DNA of 64,000 bases from NCBI GenBank assembly GCA_964495555.1, contig CAZBWA010000004.1, forward strand, positions 1 to 64,000, read 5' to 3'. Position 1 is the first letter of the stretch. The number at the start of each line of letters is the position of its first letter. A program made the position numbers and the translations under genes. Of the stretch, positions 25,350 to 33,626 are shown one piece after another. This DNA is from VGCC01 sp964495555. GTDB lineage: Bacteria > Actinomycetota > Actinomycetes > S36-B12. Under the pieces are notes generated by a model. The model made no database searches. It was not told where the DNA came from and saw nothing but the letters and a program-made list of their open reading frames with translations.

Positions 25350-27502
25350 GCATTCCGGCACGGGCACGCGCCCGATGGGAGGACCTTGTCGCGCAGGTCA
25401 ACGAGGCACGTTCCCGCTACTACCAGAGCGATCGCCCGACCCTGGCCGACGAGGAGTATGACGCGCTCTATCGCGAACTCGTCGAGCTCGAGAACGCATA
25501 CCCGGAACTCGCCTCCGGAGAATCGCCAACACAGACGGTCGGGGGTGAGCGATCGGAGATGTTCGAACCCGTCGAACACCTGCAGCGGATGTACTCCCTG
25601 GACAACGTGTTCGATGAAGGGGAGCTGGACGCCTGGTTCGAGCGCGTCGCCAAGGGCGTCGGACGTGTCCCCGCCATGCTGTGCGAGCTCAAGATCGACG
25701 GACTCGCAGTCGACGCCGTCTATACGGAGGGCGTGCTCACGTCGCTGGCGACGCGCGGGGACGGTCGGGTGGGGGAGGATGTCACAGCCAACGCTGCACA
25801 TATTCCGGCGATACCTCAACGACTGACCGGTGCGGCGATTCCCTCCCTAGTGGAGGTCCGTGGCGAGATCCATTTCACCATCGCGGACTTCACGACCATC
25901 AATGCCGAGCAACTCGAGGATGGTCTCCCGAGTTTCGCCAACCCGAGGAATGCGGCGGCGGGCACCCTGCGTCAGCGCGTGGACAAGAAGCTGGTCGAGT
26001 TACGCGAGGCCGAGCGCACAGGCGCGCGTCGTGCGGAGACGCTGCGGACCGACGTCGAGCGGGCTCTTCGTCGACTCGCGAGGCTGCGACTCACCGTGCA
26101 TGGGATCGGTGCCACGGAGGGGCTATCCCTGGACCACCAGAGTGATGGTTACTCAGCCCTGGCCGCCCTCGGACTCCCAGTCAGTGACCGCATGGACGTG
26201 CGAGATTCCGTGGAGGGGGTCCGCGACTACATCGCGCACTATGGCGATCACCGTCACGACGTAGAGCACGAGATCGACGGCGTCGTGGTCAAGGTCAACG
26301 AGATCGCACTCCAGCGGGAGTTGGGGGAGACATCGCGGGCACCACGCTGGGCCATCGCCTACAAGTACCCCCCCGAGGTGGTTCGGACTCGCCTTCTCGA
26401 CATCGAGGTGAACGTCGGCAGGACCGGTCGAGTCACTCCTTTCGCTGTCATGGAGCCCGTCCAGGTTGCGGGGTCCACGGTGTCGATGGCCACGCTGCAC
26501 AACGCCTTCGAGGTCGAGCGCAAGGGTGTCCTCATCGGGGACATGGTCTTCCTCCGCAAGGCCGGTGACGTCATCCCCGAGGTGCTCGGTCCCGTCGTCG
26601 AAGTGCGCACCGGAAGTGAGCGTGCCTTTCGGATGCCGACGAAGTGCCCCTCGTGCGGTACCCGGCTGCGTCCGGAGAAGGAAGGCGACAAGGACATTCG
26701 TTGCCCCAACGCGGAGTCCTGCCCCGCCCAGCTGCTCGAGCGCCTGTTCCATGTCGCGTCTCGGGGCGCACTGGACATCGAGGGTCTCGGGTACAAGGCG
26801 GCGCAGGCGCTCCTCGCATGTGGCGTCGTCGGTGACATGGGGGATCTCTTCTTGATCTCCGACGAAGATCTCCGCACGTGTGAATTCTTCACGCGTGACC
26901 CGGCCAAGGGGGAGAGCGAGAGACCCTTGACGGAGAACGCCCGCGGCATGCTCGCGCAGCTGGAGGTCGCGCGCACACGACCGCTCTGGCGGATCCTCGT
27001 CGCCCTCTCCATCCGTCACGTCGGTCCCACGGCAGCCCAAGCCCTCGCGCGGGAATTTGGATCCCTCGATGCCATCGCGGAGGCCGATGTGGAGCGACTC
27101 GCCGACGTCGAGGGCGTGGGCCGGGTCATCGCGGAAGCGGTGCACGAGTGGTTCGACGTCGACTGGCATCGGGTGATCGTCGAGAAGTGGCGCGACGGTG
27201 GCGTGCGCATGGTCGACGAGGTGGTGTCCGTGGGGGAGCAGCCGCTCGCGGGCATCACCGTCGTCATCACAGGCGCCATCCCGGGATATACGCGTGACAG
27301 CGCCTCAGAAGCGGTGACCGCCCTGGGCGGCAAGGTCTCCGGCTCGGTGTCGGCGAAGACCGGAGTGCTCGTAGCGGGGGAGAACGCCGGATCGAAACTG
27401 GAGAAAGCGGAGAAACTCGGGGTGCCGGTCATCGGTCCCGACGCTTTCGCGACCCTCTTGTCGGAGGGGCTCGACGCTGCTCTCGCGAGAGGTCGGGGCT
27501 AG
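25346..27502 (+). CDS. ligA: NAD-dependent DNA ligase
   Basis: Joins Okazaki fragments and repair nicks. 718 residues, full length. Domain Ia (residues ~10-70, YYQSDRPTLADEEYDALYRE) leads into the adenylation domain with the AMP lysine in CELKIDGLAVD (Lys116). Then come the OB fold, a four-Cys zinc finger (CPSCGTRL and CPNAESC), HhH repeats and a C-terminal BRCT domain (GITVVITGAIPGYTRDSASE). GTG 25346 overlaps the previous stop (GTGA), and a strong Shine-Dalgarno AAGGAGGTGAGGA precedes it. About 20 acidic residues near 500 form a short insertion (TRDPAKGESE). Confidence 0.97.
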   Translation: MSIPARARARWEDLVAQVNEARSRYYQSDRPTLADEEYDALYRELVELENAYPELASGESPTQTVGGERSEMFEPVEHLQRMYSLDNVFDEGELDAWFERVAKGVGRVPAMLCELKIDGLAVDAVYTEGVLTSLATRGDGRVGEDVTANAAHIPAIPQRLTGAAIPSLVEVRGEIHFTIADFTTINAEQLEDGLPSFANPRNAAAGTLRQRVDKKLVELREAERTGARRAETLRTDVERALRRLARLRLTVHGIGATEGLSLDHQSDGYSALAALGLPVSDRMDVRDSVEGVRDYIAHYGDHRHDVEHEIDGVVVKVNEIALQRELGETSRAPRWAIAYKYPPEVVRTRLLDIEVNVGRTGRVTPFAVMEPVQVAGSTVSMATLHNAFEVERKGVLIGDMVFLRKAGDVIPEVLGPVVEVRTGSERAFRMPTKCPSCGTRLRPEKEGDKDIRCPNAESCPAQLLERLFHVASRGALDIEGLGYKAAQALLACGVVGDMGDLFLISDEDLRTCEFFTRDPAKGESERPLTENARGMLAQLEVARTRPLWRILVALSIRHVGPTAAQALAREFGSLDAIAEADVERLADVEGVGRVIAEAVHEWFDVDWHRVIVEKWRDGGVRMVDEVVSVGEQPLAGITVVITGAIPGYTRDSASEAVTALGGKVSGSVSAKTGVLVAGENAGSKLEKAEKLGVPVIGPDAFATLLSEGLDAALARGRG

Positions 27503-27528
27503 GTCGCGGGGACGACGTGTGCGGCTGG

Positions 27529-27534
27529 CACGAT
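27529..27534 (+). promoter_or_regulatory. putative -10 hexamer of gatCAB
   Basis: CACGAT, six bases before ATG 27541, in the 38-base gap after ligA. Confidence 0.45.
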
Positions 27535-27540
27535 GGGCCC

Positions 27541-27837
27541 ATGGCCGATCTCTCCCGCGACGAGGTTCAGCATCTCGCCCGACTCGCACGCCTACGTCTC
27601 ACGGATGACGAGCTCACCCATTACGCGGACCAGTTGAGCGCCATCGTCGATGCCGTGGCGCGGGTTGCCGAGGTAGCCGCAGCAGACGTTCCGCCGACCT
27701 CCCATCCAGTGCCCATGGTCAACGTGTATCGGGTCGATGAGGCGCGCGCCGGTCTCCCGCGGGAAGCCCTCGTCGCCATGGCGCCCGCCTGGGAAGACGA
27801 TCGCTTCCGTGTTCCCCGGATCCTGGGTGAGGAGTGA
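27541..27837 (+). CDS. gatC: Asp/Glu-tRNA amidotransferase subunit C
   Basis: Small clamp subunit that stabilises GatA-GatB. 98 residues. SRDEVQHLARLARLRLTDDE and YADQLSAIVDAVARVAEV are typical. The C-terminal segment ends ALVAMAPAWEDDRFRVPRI, the usual APxxxxxxFRVPKI ending. ATG 27541 is chosen over an ATG eight codons upstream because of the leaderless -10 spacing and the family start. It forms one operon with gatA (GTGA overlap) and gatB (ATGA overlap). Confidence 0.95.
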   Translation: MADLSRDEVQHLARLARLRLTDDELTHYADQLSAIVDAVARVAEVAAADVPPTSHPVPMVNVYRVDEARAGLPREALVAMAPAWEDDRFRVPRILGEE

Positions 27838-29345
27838 GGGTGGGCACCATCGAGACCGACCTGACGCGCCAATCTGCCGGCACCCTCGCCTCCGCCATCG
27901 CCTCGGGCGAGGTGAGCGCCGAGGAGGTGACGCGAGCCCACCTGGACCGGATCGACGCTGTCGACGAGCGCGTGCATGCATTCCTCTATGTCGATGCCGA
28001 TGCCGCCCTGGCGACGGCTCGGGAGGTCGATGCGAAGCGCGCACGGGGTGACGTGCGGGGGCCGCTGGCGGGAGTCCCCATCGCGGTGAAGGACGTCCTC
28101 ACCATGGCGGGTGTGCCGACCACGTGCGGCTCGCGTGTCCTCGAGGGATGGCGACCGCCCTACGACGCGACTGTCGTCGAGCGCCTTCGTGCCGCCGACA
28201 TGGTCATCCTCGGAAAGACCAACATGGACGAGTTCGCGATGGGCTCCTCCACCGAGCACAGCGCCTATGGCGTCACGCGCAACCCGTGGGACCTCGAGCG
28301 CATCCCGGGCGGCTCCGGCGGGGGTTCGGCGGCTGCCCTCGCTGCGTTCGAAGCGCCCCTGGCGATCGGCACGGATACCGGTGGATCGATCCGTCAGCCG
28401 GCGGCCGTGACCGGCACCGTCGGCGTGAAGCCCACGTACGGGGCCGTGTCCCGCTACGGCCTGGTCGCCCTGGCGTCGTCCCTCGACCAGGCTGGACCCT
28501 GCGCGCGGTCCGTCGGGGATTCGGCACTCCTGCACTCGATCATCGCGGGGTACGACCCTCGTGACTCGACGTCGATCGATGCCCCGGTGCCGGATGTCAT
28601 CGCGGCAGCGGCCGCGGGGGATGTGCGGGGTATGCGCATCGGACTCGTGCGCGAACTGTCCGGGGACGGATACCAAGCAGGGGTGCGCGATCTCTTCCAG
28701 CGGTCGGTGGGCATCCTCGAGGAACTCGGTGCCGACGTCGTGGAGGTCAGCTGCCCCCACTTCGAGTACGCGCTCGCGGCCTACTACCTGATCCTCCCCT
28801 CGGAGGCGTCGAGCAATCTGGCCCGATTCGATGGCATGCGGTATGGACTGCGAGTGGGCGACGACGGCCAGGCTTCCGTCGAGGACGTCATGTCTCAAAC
28901 GCGCGAGCAGGGATTCGGTGCCGAGGTCAAGCGTCGGATCATGCTCGGCACCTACGCGCTGTCCAGCGGTTACTACGACGCGTACTACGGCCAGGCGCAG
29001 AAGGTGCGCACGCTGATCTCACGGGACTTCGCACAGGCCTTCGAGAAGGTCGACGTCGTGGTGTCCCCGACAGCTCCCACCACAGCCTTCCGGATCGGGG
29101 AGAAGGTCGACGACCCGCTGGCGATGTACCTCAACGACATCGCCACCATCCCGGTCAACCTCGCAGGCAACTGCGCGATGTCGCTGCCGATCGGCTGCGC
29201 GCCCGAGGACGGACTCCCCGTGGGACTGCAGATCATGGCCCCCGCGCTGGCCGACGATCGGCTCTATCGGGTGGGCTCCGCGCTCGAGCAGGCTCTCGTC
29301 GACTCCTGGGGACACCTGCTGATCGAGGAGGCCCCGGCCCTATGA
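27834..29345 (+). CDS. gatA: Asp/Glu-tRNA amidotransferase subunit A (amidase)
   Basis: Generates ammonia from glutamine for transamidation of Glu-tRNA(Gln). 503 residues. The amidase-signature triad is complete: Lys86 (IAVKDVL), cis-Ser161 (GGSGGGSAAAL) and Ser185 (TDTGGSIRQPA), with the family spacing of 75 and 24 residues. FEKVDVVVSPTAPTTAF and GLPVGLQIMAPALADDRL support the assignment. GTG 27834 overlaps gatC. An in-frame GTG two codons later is also possible. Confidence 0.97.
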   Translation: MRVGTIETDLTRQSAGTLASAIASGEVSAEEVTRAHLDRIDAVDERVHAFLYVDADAALATAREVDAKRARGDVRGPLAGVPIAVKDVLTMAGVPTTCGSRVLEGWRPPYDATVVERLRAADMVILGKTNMDEFAMGSSTEHSAYGVTRNPWDLERIPGGSGGGSAAALAAFEAPLAIGTDTGGSIRQPAAVTGTVGVKPTYGAVSRYGLVALASSLDQAGPCARSVGDSALLHSIIAGYDPRDSTSIDAPVPDVIAAAAAGDVRGMRIGLVRELSGDGYQAGVRDLFQRSVGILEELGADVVEVSCPHFEYALAAYYLILPSEASSNLARFDGMRYGLRVGDDGQASVEDVMSQTREQGFGAEVKRRIMLGTYALSSGYYDAYYGQAQKVRTLISRDFAQAFEKVDVVVSPTAPTTAFRIGEKVDDPLAMYLNDIATIPVNLAGNCAMSLPIGCAPEDGLPVGLQIMAPALADDRLYRVGSALEQALVDSWGHLLIEEAPAL

Positions 29346-30853
29346 CGATCGACATCCTTGACTTCGATATCGCCTTGTCCCGCTTCGATCCCGTGCTGGG
29401 TCTGGAGACGCACGTCGAGCTCGGGACGGCTTCGAAGATGTTCTGCGCCTGTCCGACGGCCTTCGGGGCTGAGCCGAACACCCAGGTGTGCCCGGTGTGC
29501 CTCGGACTTCCTGGATCGCTGCCCGTGGTGAATGGGACCGCTGTCGAATCGACGATCCGGATGGGATTGGCGCTTCACTGCGATATCGCCGACTGGTGCA
29601 GATTCGCTCGGAAGAACTACTTCTACCCCGATATGCCCAAGGACTACCAGGTCAGCCAGTACGACGAACCGCTCTGCACGAACGGCTATCTGGATGTCAC
29701 GGTGGCGACGGACGACGGCCCTCGTGTGTTCCGGGTCGAGATCGAGCGCGTCCATATGGAGGAGGACACGGGCAAACTCACCCATGCCGGCGGCGCCACA
29801 GGGCGCATCCACGGTGCCGACTACTCCCTTGTCGACTACAACCGCGCGGGTATCCCGCTCATCGAGATCGTCACCAAGCCGATCACGGGCACAGGTGCGC
29901 TGGCGCCCGTGGTGGCGCGCGCGTACGTCACCGAATTGCGCGACCTCATGCGCAGCCTGGGTGTGTCGGATGTCCGCATGGAGGAGGGGTCCCTTCGATG
30001 CGATGTGAACGTCTCTCTCTGTGAGCCCGGTGGGCCATGGGGAACCCGCACCGAGACCAAGAACGTGAACTCCCTGAGGTCGGTGGAGCGTGCGGTGCGA
30101 TCGGAGATCGAACGTCAGGCAGCGCTCCTATCGGCGGGGCAGCGCATCGTGCAGGAGACGCGTCACTTCCACGAAGACACCGGCCGCACCACTCCGGGGC
30201 GTTCGAAGGAGCACGCGGAGGACTATCGCTACTTCCCCGAACCGGACCTCGTTCCGGTGGCCCCCGATCGTGCATGGGTCGAGCGCCTGCGTTCGGAACT
30301 GCCAGAAAACCCCGCGGTACTCCGGGCCCGGCTCCAGTCGGAGTGGGGGATCAGCGACCTTGACATGCAGGCTCTGGTGAACAGTGATGCCGTCGACCTC
30401 GTCATCTCGACGGTCGAGGCTGGAGTCGATCCCGCCGCTGCACGCAAGTGGTGGACCGGTGAGTTGGCGCGTGTCGCCAACGAGCGGGGGGTGGAGCTCT
30501 CGTCCCTGCCGGTGACAGCGGCCACGATCCATCGCATCGAGGAGCTCATCTCCTCGGGTGCGTTGACCGATTCACTGGCCCGGAAGGCCCTCGAGGGAGT
30601 GCTCGCGGGTGAGGGTGACGTGGACGCGGTGATCGCCAGCCGCGGCCTCACGGTGGTGAGTGACGACGGAGAGCTCCTCGCGGCCATCGATGCCGCCCTG
30701 GCCGATCAACCTGACGTGGCGGACAAGATCCGCGGCGGGAAGGTCCAGGCTGCCGGTGCGATCGTGGGGGCGGTGATGAAGGCAACCCGAGGTCAGGCCG
30801 ACGCAGCGAAGGTCCGCGGGCTCCTGCTCGCTCGCCTCGGCGTCGACGAATGA
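29342..30853 (+). CDS. gatB: Asp/Glu-tRNA amidotransferase subunit B
   Basis: Binds the misacylated tRNA and activates the glutamyl group with ATP. 503 residues. The cradle domain contains LGLETHVELGTASKMFC, a Cys cluster (CPTAF and CPVCLGLPGSLP), KNYFYPDMPKDYQVSQYD and HMEEDTGKLTH; DYNRAGIPLIEIVTKP follows. The C-terminal YqeY-like tail is helical and ends near VRGLLLARLG. It is coupled to gatA by ATGA. With gltX and tRNA-Gln at 47-49 kb, the indirect route to Gln-tRNA is encoded here. Confidence 0.97.
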   Translation: MTIDILDFDIALSRFDPVLGLETHVELGTASKMFCACPTAFGAEPNTQVCPVCLGLPGSLPVVNGTAVESTIRMGLALHCDIADWCRFARKNYFYPDMPKDYQVSQYDEPLCTNGYLDVTVATDDGPRVFRVEIERVHMEEDTGKLTHAGGATGRIHGADYSLVDYNRAGIPLIEIVTKPITGTGALAPVVARAYVTELRDLMRSLGVSDVRMEEGSLRCDVNVSLCEPGGPWGTRTETKNVNSLRSVERAVRSEIERQAALLSAGQRIVQETRHFHEDTGRTTPGRSKEHAEDYRYFPEPDLVPVAPDRAWVERLRSELPENPAVLRARLQSEWGISDLDMQALVNSDAVDLVISTVEAGVDPAAARKWWTGELARVANERGVELSSLPVTAATIHRIEELISSGALTDSLARKALEGVLAGEGDVDAVIASRGLTVVSDDGELLAAIDAALADQPDVADKIRGGKVQAAGAIVGAVMKATRGQADAAKVRGLLLARLGVDE

Positions 30854-31758
30854 CCCTCGGGGTCCTGGCGCCCAGCCTGCTCGAGCCCCTCGACGTCGAA
30901 GGCGTCCGCTACTACGAGTCCGAGGTCGATCCCGATGGGGATGTGGTGGCTTCGACGGGGTTCTTCGTCCCGCGCTATCTCGGCTCGGGTCCGAACCTCT
31001 ACCTGACGCACCGCATGCCGCGCCTGGAGGTGGTGCAGCTGCCCACGATCGGGTACGACTACGCGCTGGGGGAGATTCCAGCGGGAGTGTGGCTGTGCAA
31101 CGCGGCCGGGGTGCATGAGCAGAGCACCGCGGAACTCGCGCTCGGGCTCGTCATCGCGCACTGGCGCGGCATCGACCGCTCGGCGCGGGACATGGTTGGT
31201 GGGCGCTGGGATCACCGGCGCGGCCGATCCCTGCAGTCTGCGGAGGTGCTCGTGATCGGCGCGGGCCCCGTGGGACGCGCGATCGCCGGGTGCCTGGCCC
31301 CGTTCGGGTGTTCGGTGACCCTCGCCGGCTCGACCGCGCGCGCGGGGGTCCTGGGTGTAGCGGATCTCCCGAATGCCGTGCCTGACATGGATGTCGTGAT
31401 CCTGGCCGTTCCCCTCACGCCGTCGACGCGGGGCATGGTCGACGCCGCGTTCCTCGCGCGGATGCGCGATGGTGCGCTCCTGGTCAACGTCGCGCGCGGG
31501 CCCGTCGTCGTGACGGACGCGCTCGTGGCGGAGGTGGGACGGGGACGTCTGCATGCAGCTCTCGATGTCACCGACCCGGAGCCACTACCTCCTGACCATC
31601 CGCTCTGGCGGAGCCCGAACGTTCTCATCACTCCGCACGTGGGCGGGGACTCCGACGCGTTCCCAGTCCTCGCCCGCAGGCTCATCGCCGACCAGGTGCG
31701 CGCATGGCGGGCCGGTCGTGATCTACGCAACGTGGTCGTGCGCGGGGCCCGTCGCTAG
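30850..31758 (+). CDS. D-isomer-specific 2-hydroxyacid dehydrogenase family protein
   Basis: 302 residues. The NAD-binding motif is VIGAGPVGRAIAG. Of the catalytic set, Arg is in LLVNVARGPVV, Glu in DVTDPEPLPPDHPLW and His in LITPHVGG. It resembles phosphoglycerate/glyoxylate dehydrogenases but lacks the extra SerA domains, and the genuine serA lies at 38.6 kb, so the substrate is unknown. It is coupled to gatB (ATGA at 30850). Its TAG stop forms the first half of the ilvD -10 hexamer. Confidence 0.87.
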   Translation: MTLGVLAPSLLEPLDVEGVRYYESEVDPDGDVVASTGFFVPRYLGSGPNLYLTHRMPRLEVVQLPTIGYDYALGEIPAGVWLCNAAGVHEQSTAELALGLVIAHWRGIDRSARDMVGGRWDHRRGRSLQSAEVLVIGAGPVGRAIAGCLAPFGCSVTLAGSTARAGVLGVADLPNAVPDMDVVILAVPLTPSTRGMVDAAFLARMRDGALLVNVARGPVVVTDALVAEVGRGRLHAALDVTDPEPLPPDHPLWRSPNVLITPHVGGDSDAFPVLARRLIADQVRAWRAGRDLRNVVVRGARR

Positions 31759-31761
31759 TCT
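31756..31761 (+). promoter_or_regulatory. -10 hexamer of ilvD, made from the upstream stop codon
   Basis: TAGTCT; its TAG is the stop codon of the hydroxyacid dehydrogenase gene. Six bases follow before ATG 31768. Confidence 0.65.
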
Positions 31762-31767
31762 GAACAT

Positions 31768-33456
31768 ATGGTCGATATGAAGCCCCGTAGCAAGGACGTC
31801 ACCGAGGGACTGGAGAGGGCGGCCCAGCGCGGCATGCTCCGAGCGGTCGGGATGACCGATGAGGACTTCCCCAAGCCGCAGATCGGGATCGCGTCCTCAT
31901 GGAACGAGATCACTCCGTGCAATATGTCGCTCGCCCGACTGGCGGTCGCGGCGAAGGAGGGCGTGCACGCTGCGGGCGGCTTCCCCATGCAATTCGGCAC
32001 CATCTCCGTGTCGGACGGAATCTCCATGGGTCACGAGGGGATGCACTTCTCACTGGTGAGCCGGGAGATCATCGCCGACTCCGTCGAGGCCGTCATGCAG
32101 GCGGAGCGTCTCGACGGCATGGTCACGTTCGCCGGCTGTGACAAGTCCCTCCCCGGAATGCTGATGGCCTCCGCGCGCCTGGATCTCGCCGCTGTCTTCG
32201 TGTACGCCGGCTCGATCCTCCCCGGTCATGTGAAGCTCTCGGATGGAACCGAAAGGGACGTCACCATCATCGACGCGTTCGAGGCGGTCGGTGCCTGTGC
32301 GCGAGGCCTGATGTCACGTGAGGACGTCGATGCAATCGAGCGCGCCATCTGTCCGGGTGAGGGTGCCTGCGGCGGGATGTACACGGCGAACACCATGGCG
32401 TCTGCGGCCGAGGCGATGGGGATGTCCCTGCCCGGCTCCTCCGCTCCACCGGCGGTGGACCGTCGTCGCGATGGCTACGCGCGACGATCCGGTGAGGCGG
32501 TCGTCGGGCTCATCCGGCAGGGCATCACGACGCGCGACATCATCACCCGCCAATCCCTCGAGAACGCGATCGCGGTCCTGATGGCCTTCGGTGGGTCGAC
32601 TAACGCGGTGCTTCACCTCCTCGCGATCGCACACGAGGCGGATGTCGAGCTCCACATCGAAGACTTCCATCGCATCGGCTCGAAGGTTCCCTTGCTTGCC
32701 GACGTGAAGCCGTTCGGTCGCTATGTGATGTCCGACGTCGATCGCGTCGGCGGGGTACCGGTGATCCTGCGCGCGCTCCTCGATGCGGGGTTGCTGCACG
32801 GGGACTGCATGACAGTCACCGGGAAGACCATGGCCGAGAACCTCGCGTCGATCGACCCCCCCGACCCTGACGGCACCATCCTCAAGGCGTCGCAGAATGC
32901 GATCGCCCCCACCGGTGGCATCACGATCCTCGGTGGCTCTCTCGCGCCCGAGGGTGCGGTGGTGAAGAACGCCGGAGTCCCGGTCGACGTGTTCGAGGGT
33001 GTTGCGCGGGTGTTCGAGCGCGAGCAGGCGGCGATGCGGGCATTGGAGGACGGCTCGATCCAGGCCGGGGACGTTGTGGTCATCCGTTACGAGGGCCCGA
33101 AGGGTGGTCCCGGGATGCGGGAGATGCTGATGGTGACCGGAGCGATCAAGGGTGCCGGCCTGGGCAAGGACGTCCTGCTGATCACCGATGGACGGTTCTC
33201 GGGTGGCACGACGGGCCTCTGTGTGGGGCACGTCGCCCCCGAGGCTGTGGACGGCGGCCCGATCGGCCTGGTCCAGGACGGGGACCGCATCCGCATCGAT
33301 ATCGGGGCGCGGACCCTGGACCTGCTCGTGGACCCGGCTGAACTGGACCGTCGCAGGGAGGGTTTCCGGCCGCTTCCCCCACGCTATGAGCGGGGTGTCC
33401 TGGCCAAGTACTCCAAGCTGGTGGGGTCGGCTTCACGGGGAGCGGTCTGCGACTGA
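31768..33456 (+). CDS. ilvD: dihydroxy-acid dehydratase
   Basis: Dehydrates dihydroxyisovalerate and dihydroxymethylvalerate in valine/isoleucine synthesis. 562 residues. The Fe-S cluster cysteines are Cys51 (NEITPCNMSLA), Cys124 (FAGCDKSLPGM) and Cys201 (GEGACGGMYTANTM). Further matches are MQFGTISVSDGISMGHEGM, AFGGSTNAVLHL, the GGITILGGSLAPEGAVVKNAG segment and ITDGRFSGGTTGLCVGHVAPEA. ATG 31768 is fixed by the -10. It is followed by the ilvB leader but has its own promoter. Confidence 0.97.
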   Translation: MVDMKPRSKDVTEGLERAAQRGMLRAVGMTDEDFPKPQIGIASSWNEITPCNMSLARLAVAAKEGVHAAGGFPMQFGTISVSDGISMGHEGMHFSLVSREIIADSVEAVMQAERLDGMVTFAGCDKSLPGMLMASARLDLAAVFVYAGSILPGHVKLSDGTERDVTIIDAFEAVGACARGLMSREDVDAIERAICPGEGACGGMYTANTMASAAEAMGMSLPGSSAPPAVDRRRDGYARRSGEAVVGLIRQGITTRDIITRQSLENAIAVLMAFGGSTNAVLHLLAIAHEADVELHIEDFHRIGSKVPLLADVKPFGRYVMSDVDRVGGVPVILRALLDAGLLHGDCMTVTGKTMAENLASIDPPDPDGTILKASQNAIAPTGGITILGGSLAPEGAVVKNAGVPVDVFEGVARVFEREQAAMRALEDGSIQAGDVVVIRYEGPKGGPGMREMLMVTGAIKGAGLGKDVLLITDGRFSGGTTGLCVGHVAPEAVDGGPIGLVQDGDRIRIDIGARTLDLLVDPAELDRRREGFRPLPPRYERGVLAKYSKLVGSASRGAVCD

Positions 33457-33470
33457 TCTCGGCGGGGGTA

Positions 33471-33499
33471 GTGACAGACGCGACGTGAGGGTCTAGAGT
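33471..33499 (+). promoter_or_regulatory. promoter of the ilvBN transcript (-35 and -10)
   Basis: GTGACA (33471-33476), a 17-base spacer and TAGAGT (33494-33499), then six bases to the leader-peptide GTG at 33506. This is the most complete -35/-10 pair seen in the window. Confidence 0.7.
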
Positions 33500-33505
33500 G
33501 TCGGC

Positions 33506-33541
33506 GTGGCGCAGATCGTAGTTAGTTGGCGCGTGGCCTGA
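33506..33541 (+). CDS. ilvB leader peptide (Ile/Val attenuator)
   Basis: Eleven codons from GTG 33506 to TGA 33541, encoding V-A-Q-I-V-V-S-W-R-V-A. Ile-Val-Val and a later Val make it rich in the amino acids made by the ilvBN product. It starts six bases after TAGAGT, so it is probably leaderless. The stop falls inside the left arm of the pause hairpin (33531-33557), and an intrinsic terminator follows at 33559-33591. This is the classic layout for ribosome-mediated attenuation, known for actinobacterial ilvB genes. Confidence 0.75.
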   Translation: MAQIVVSWRVA

Positions 33542-33557
33542 CCTCGTCAGCACGCGC
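33531..33557 (+). promoter_or_regulatory. ilvB attenuator pause hairpin
   Basis: GCGTG-gc-CTGAC, loop ctc, GTCAG-ca-CGCGC: two 5-bp helices (one G-T pair) around a 2x2 internal loop. The left arm overlaps the last leader codons, so a translating ribosome would disrupt it. Confidence 0.55.
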
Positions 33558-33558
33558 T

Positions 33559-33591
33559 CCCTCCGCTACCCACCTGGGTCGGAGGGTTTTT
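33559..33591 (+). terminator. ilvB attenuator terminator
   Basis: CCCTCCG (33559-33565) pairs with CGGAGGG (33580-33586), and an inner ACCC/GGGT helix with loop acct is reached after a two-base bulge. Five T residues follow at 33587-33591. It is a strong intrinsic terminator 36 bases before ilvB. Confidence 0.75.
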
Positions 33592-33626
33592 CATTGAGGA
33601 AGCCTTCGGGCACGGAGTAGGTGGAG

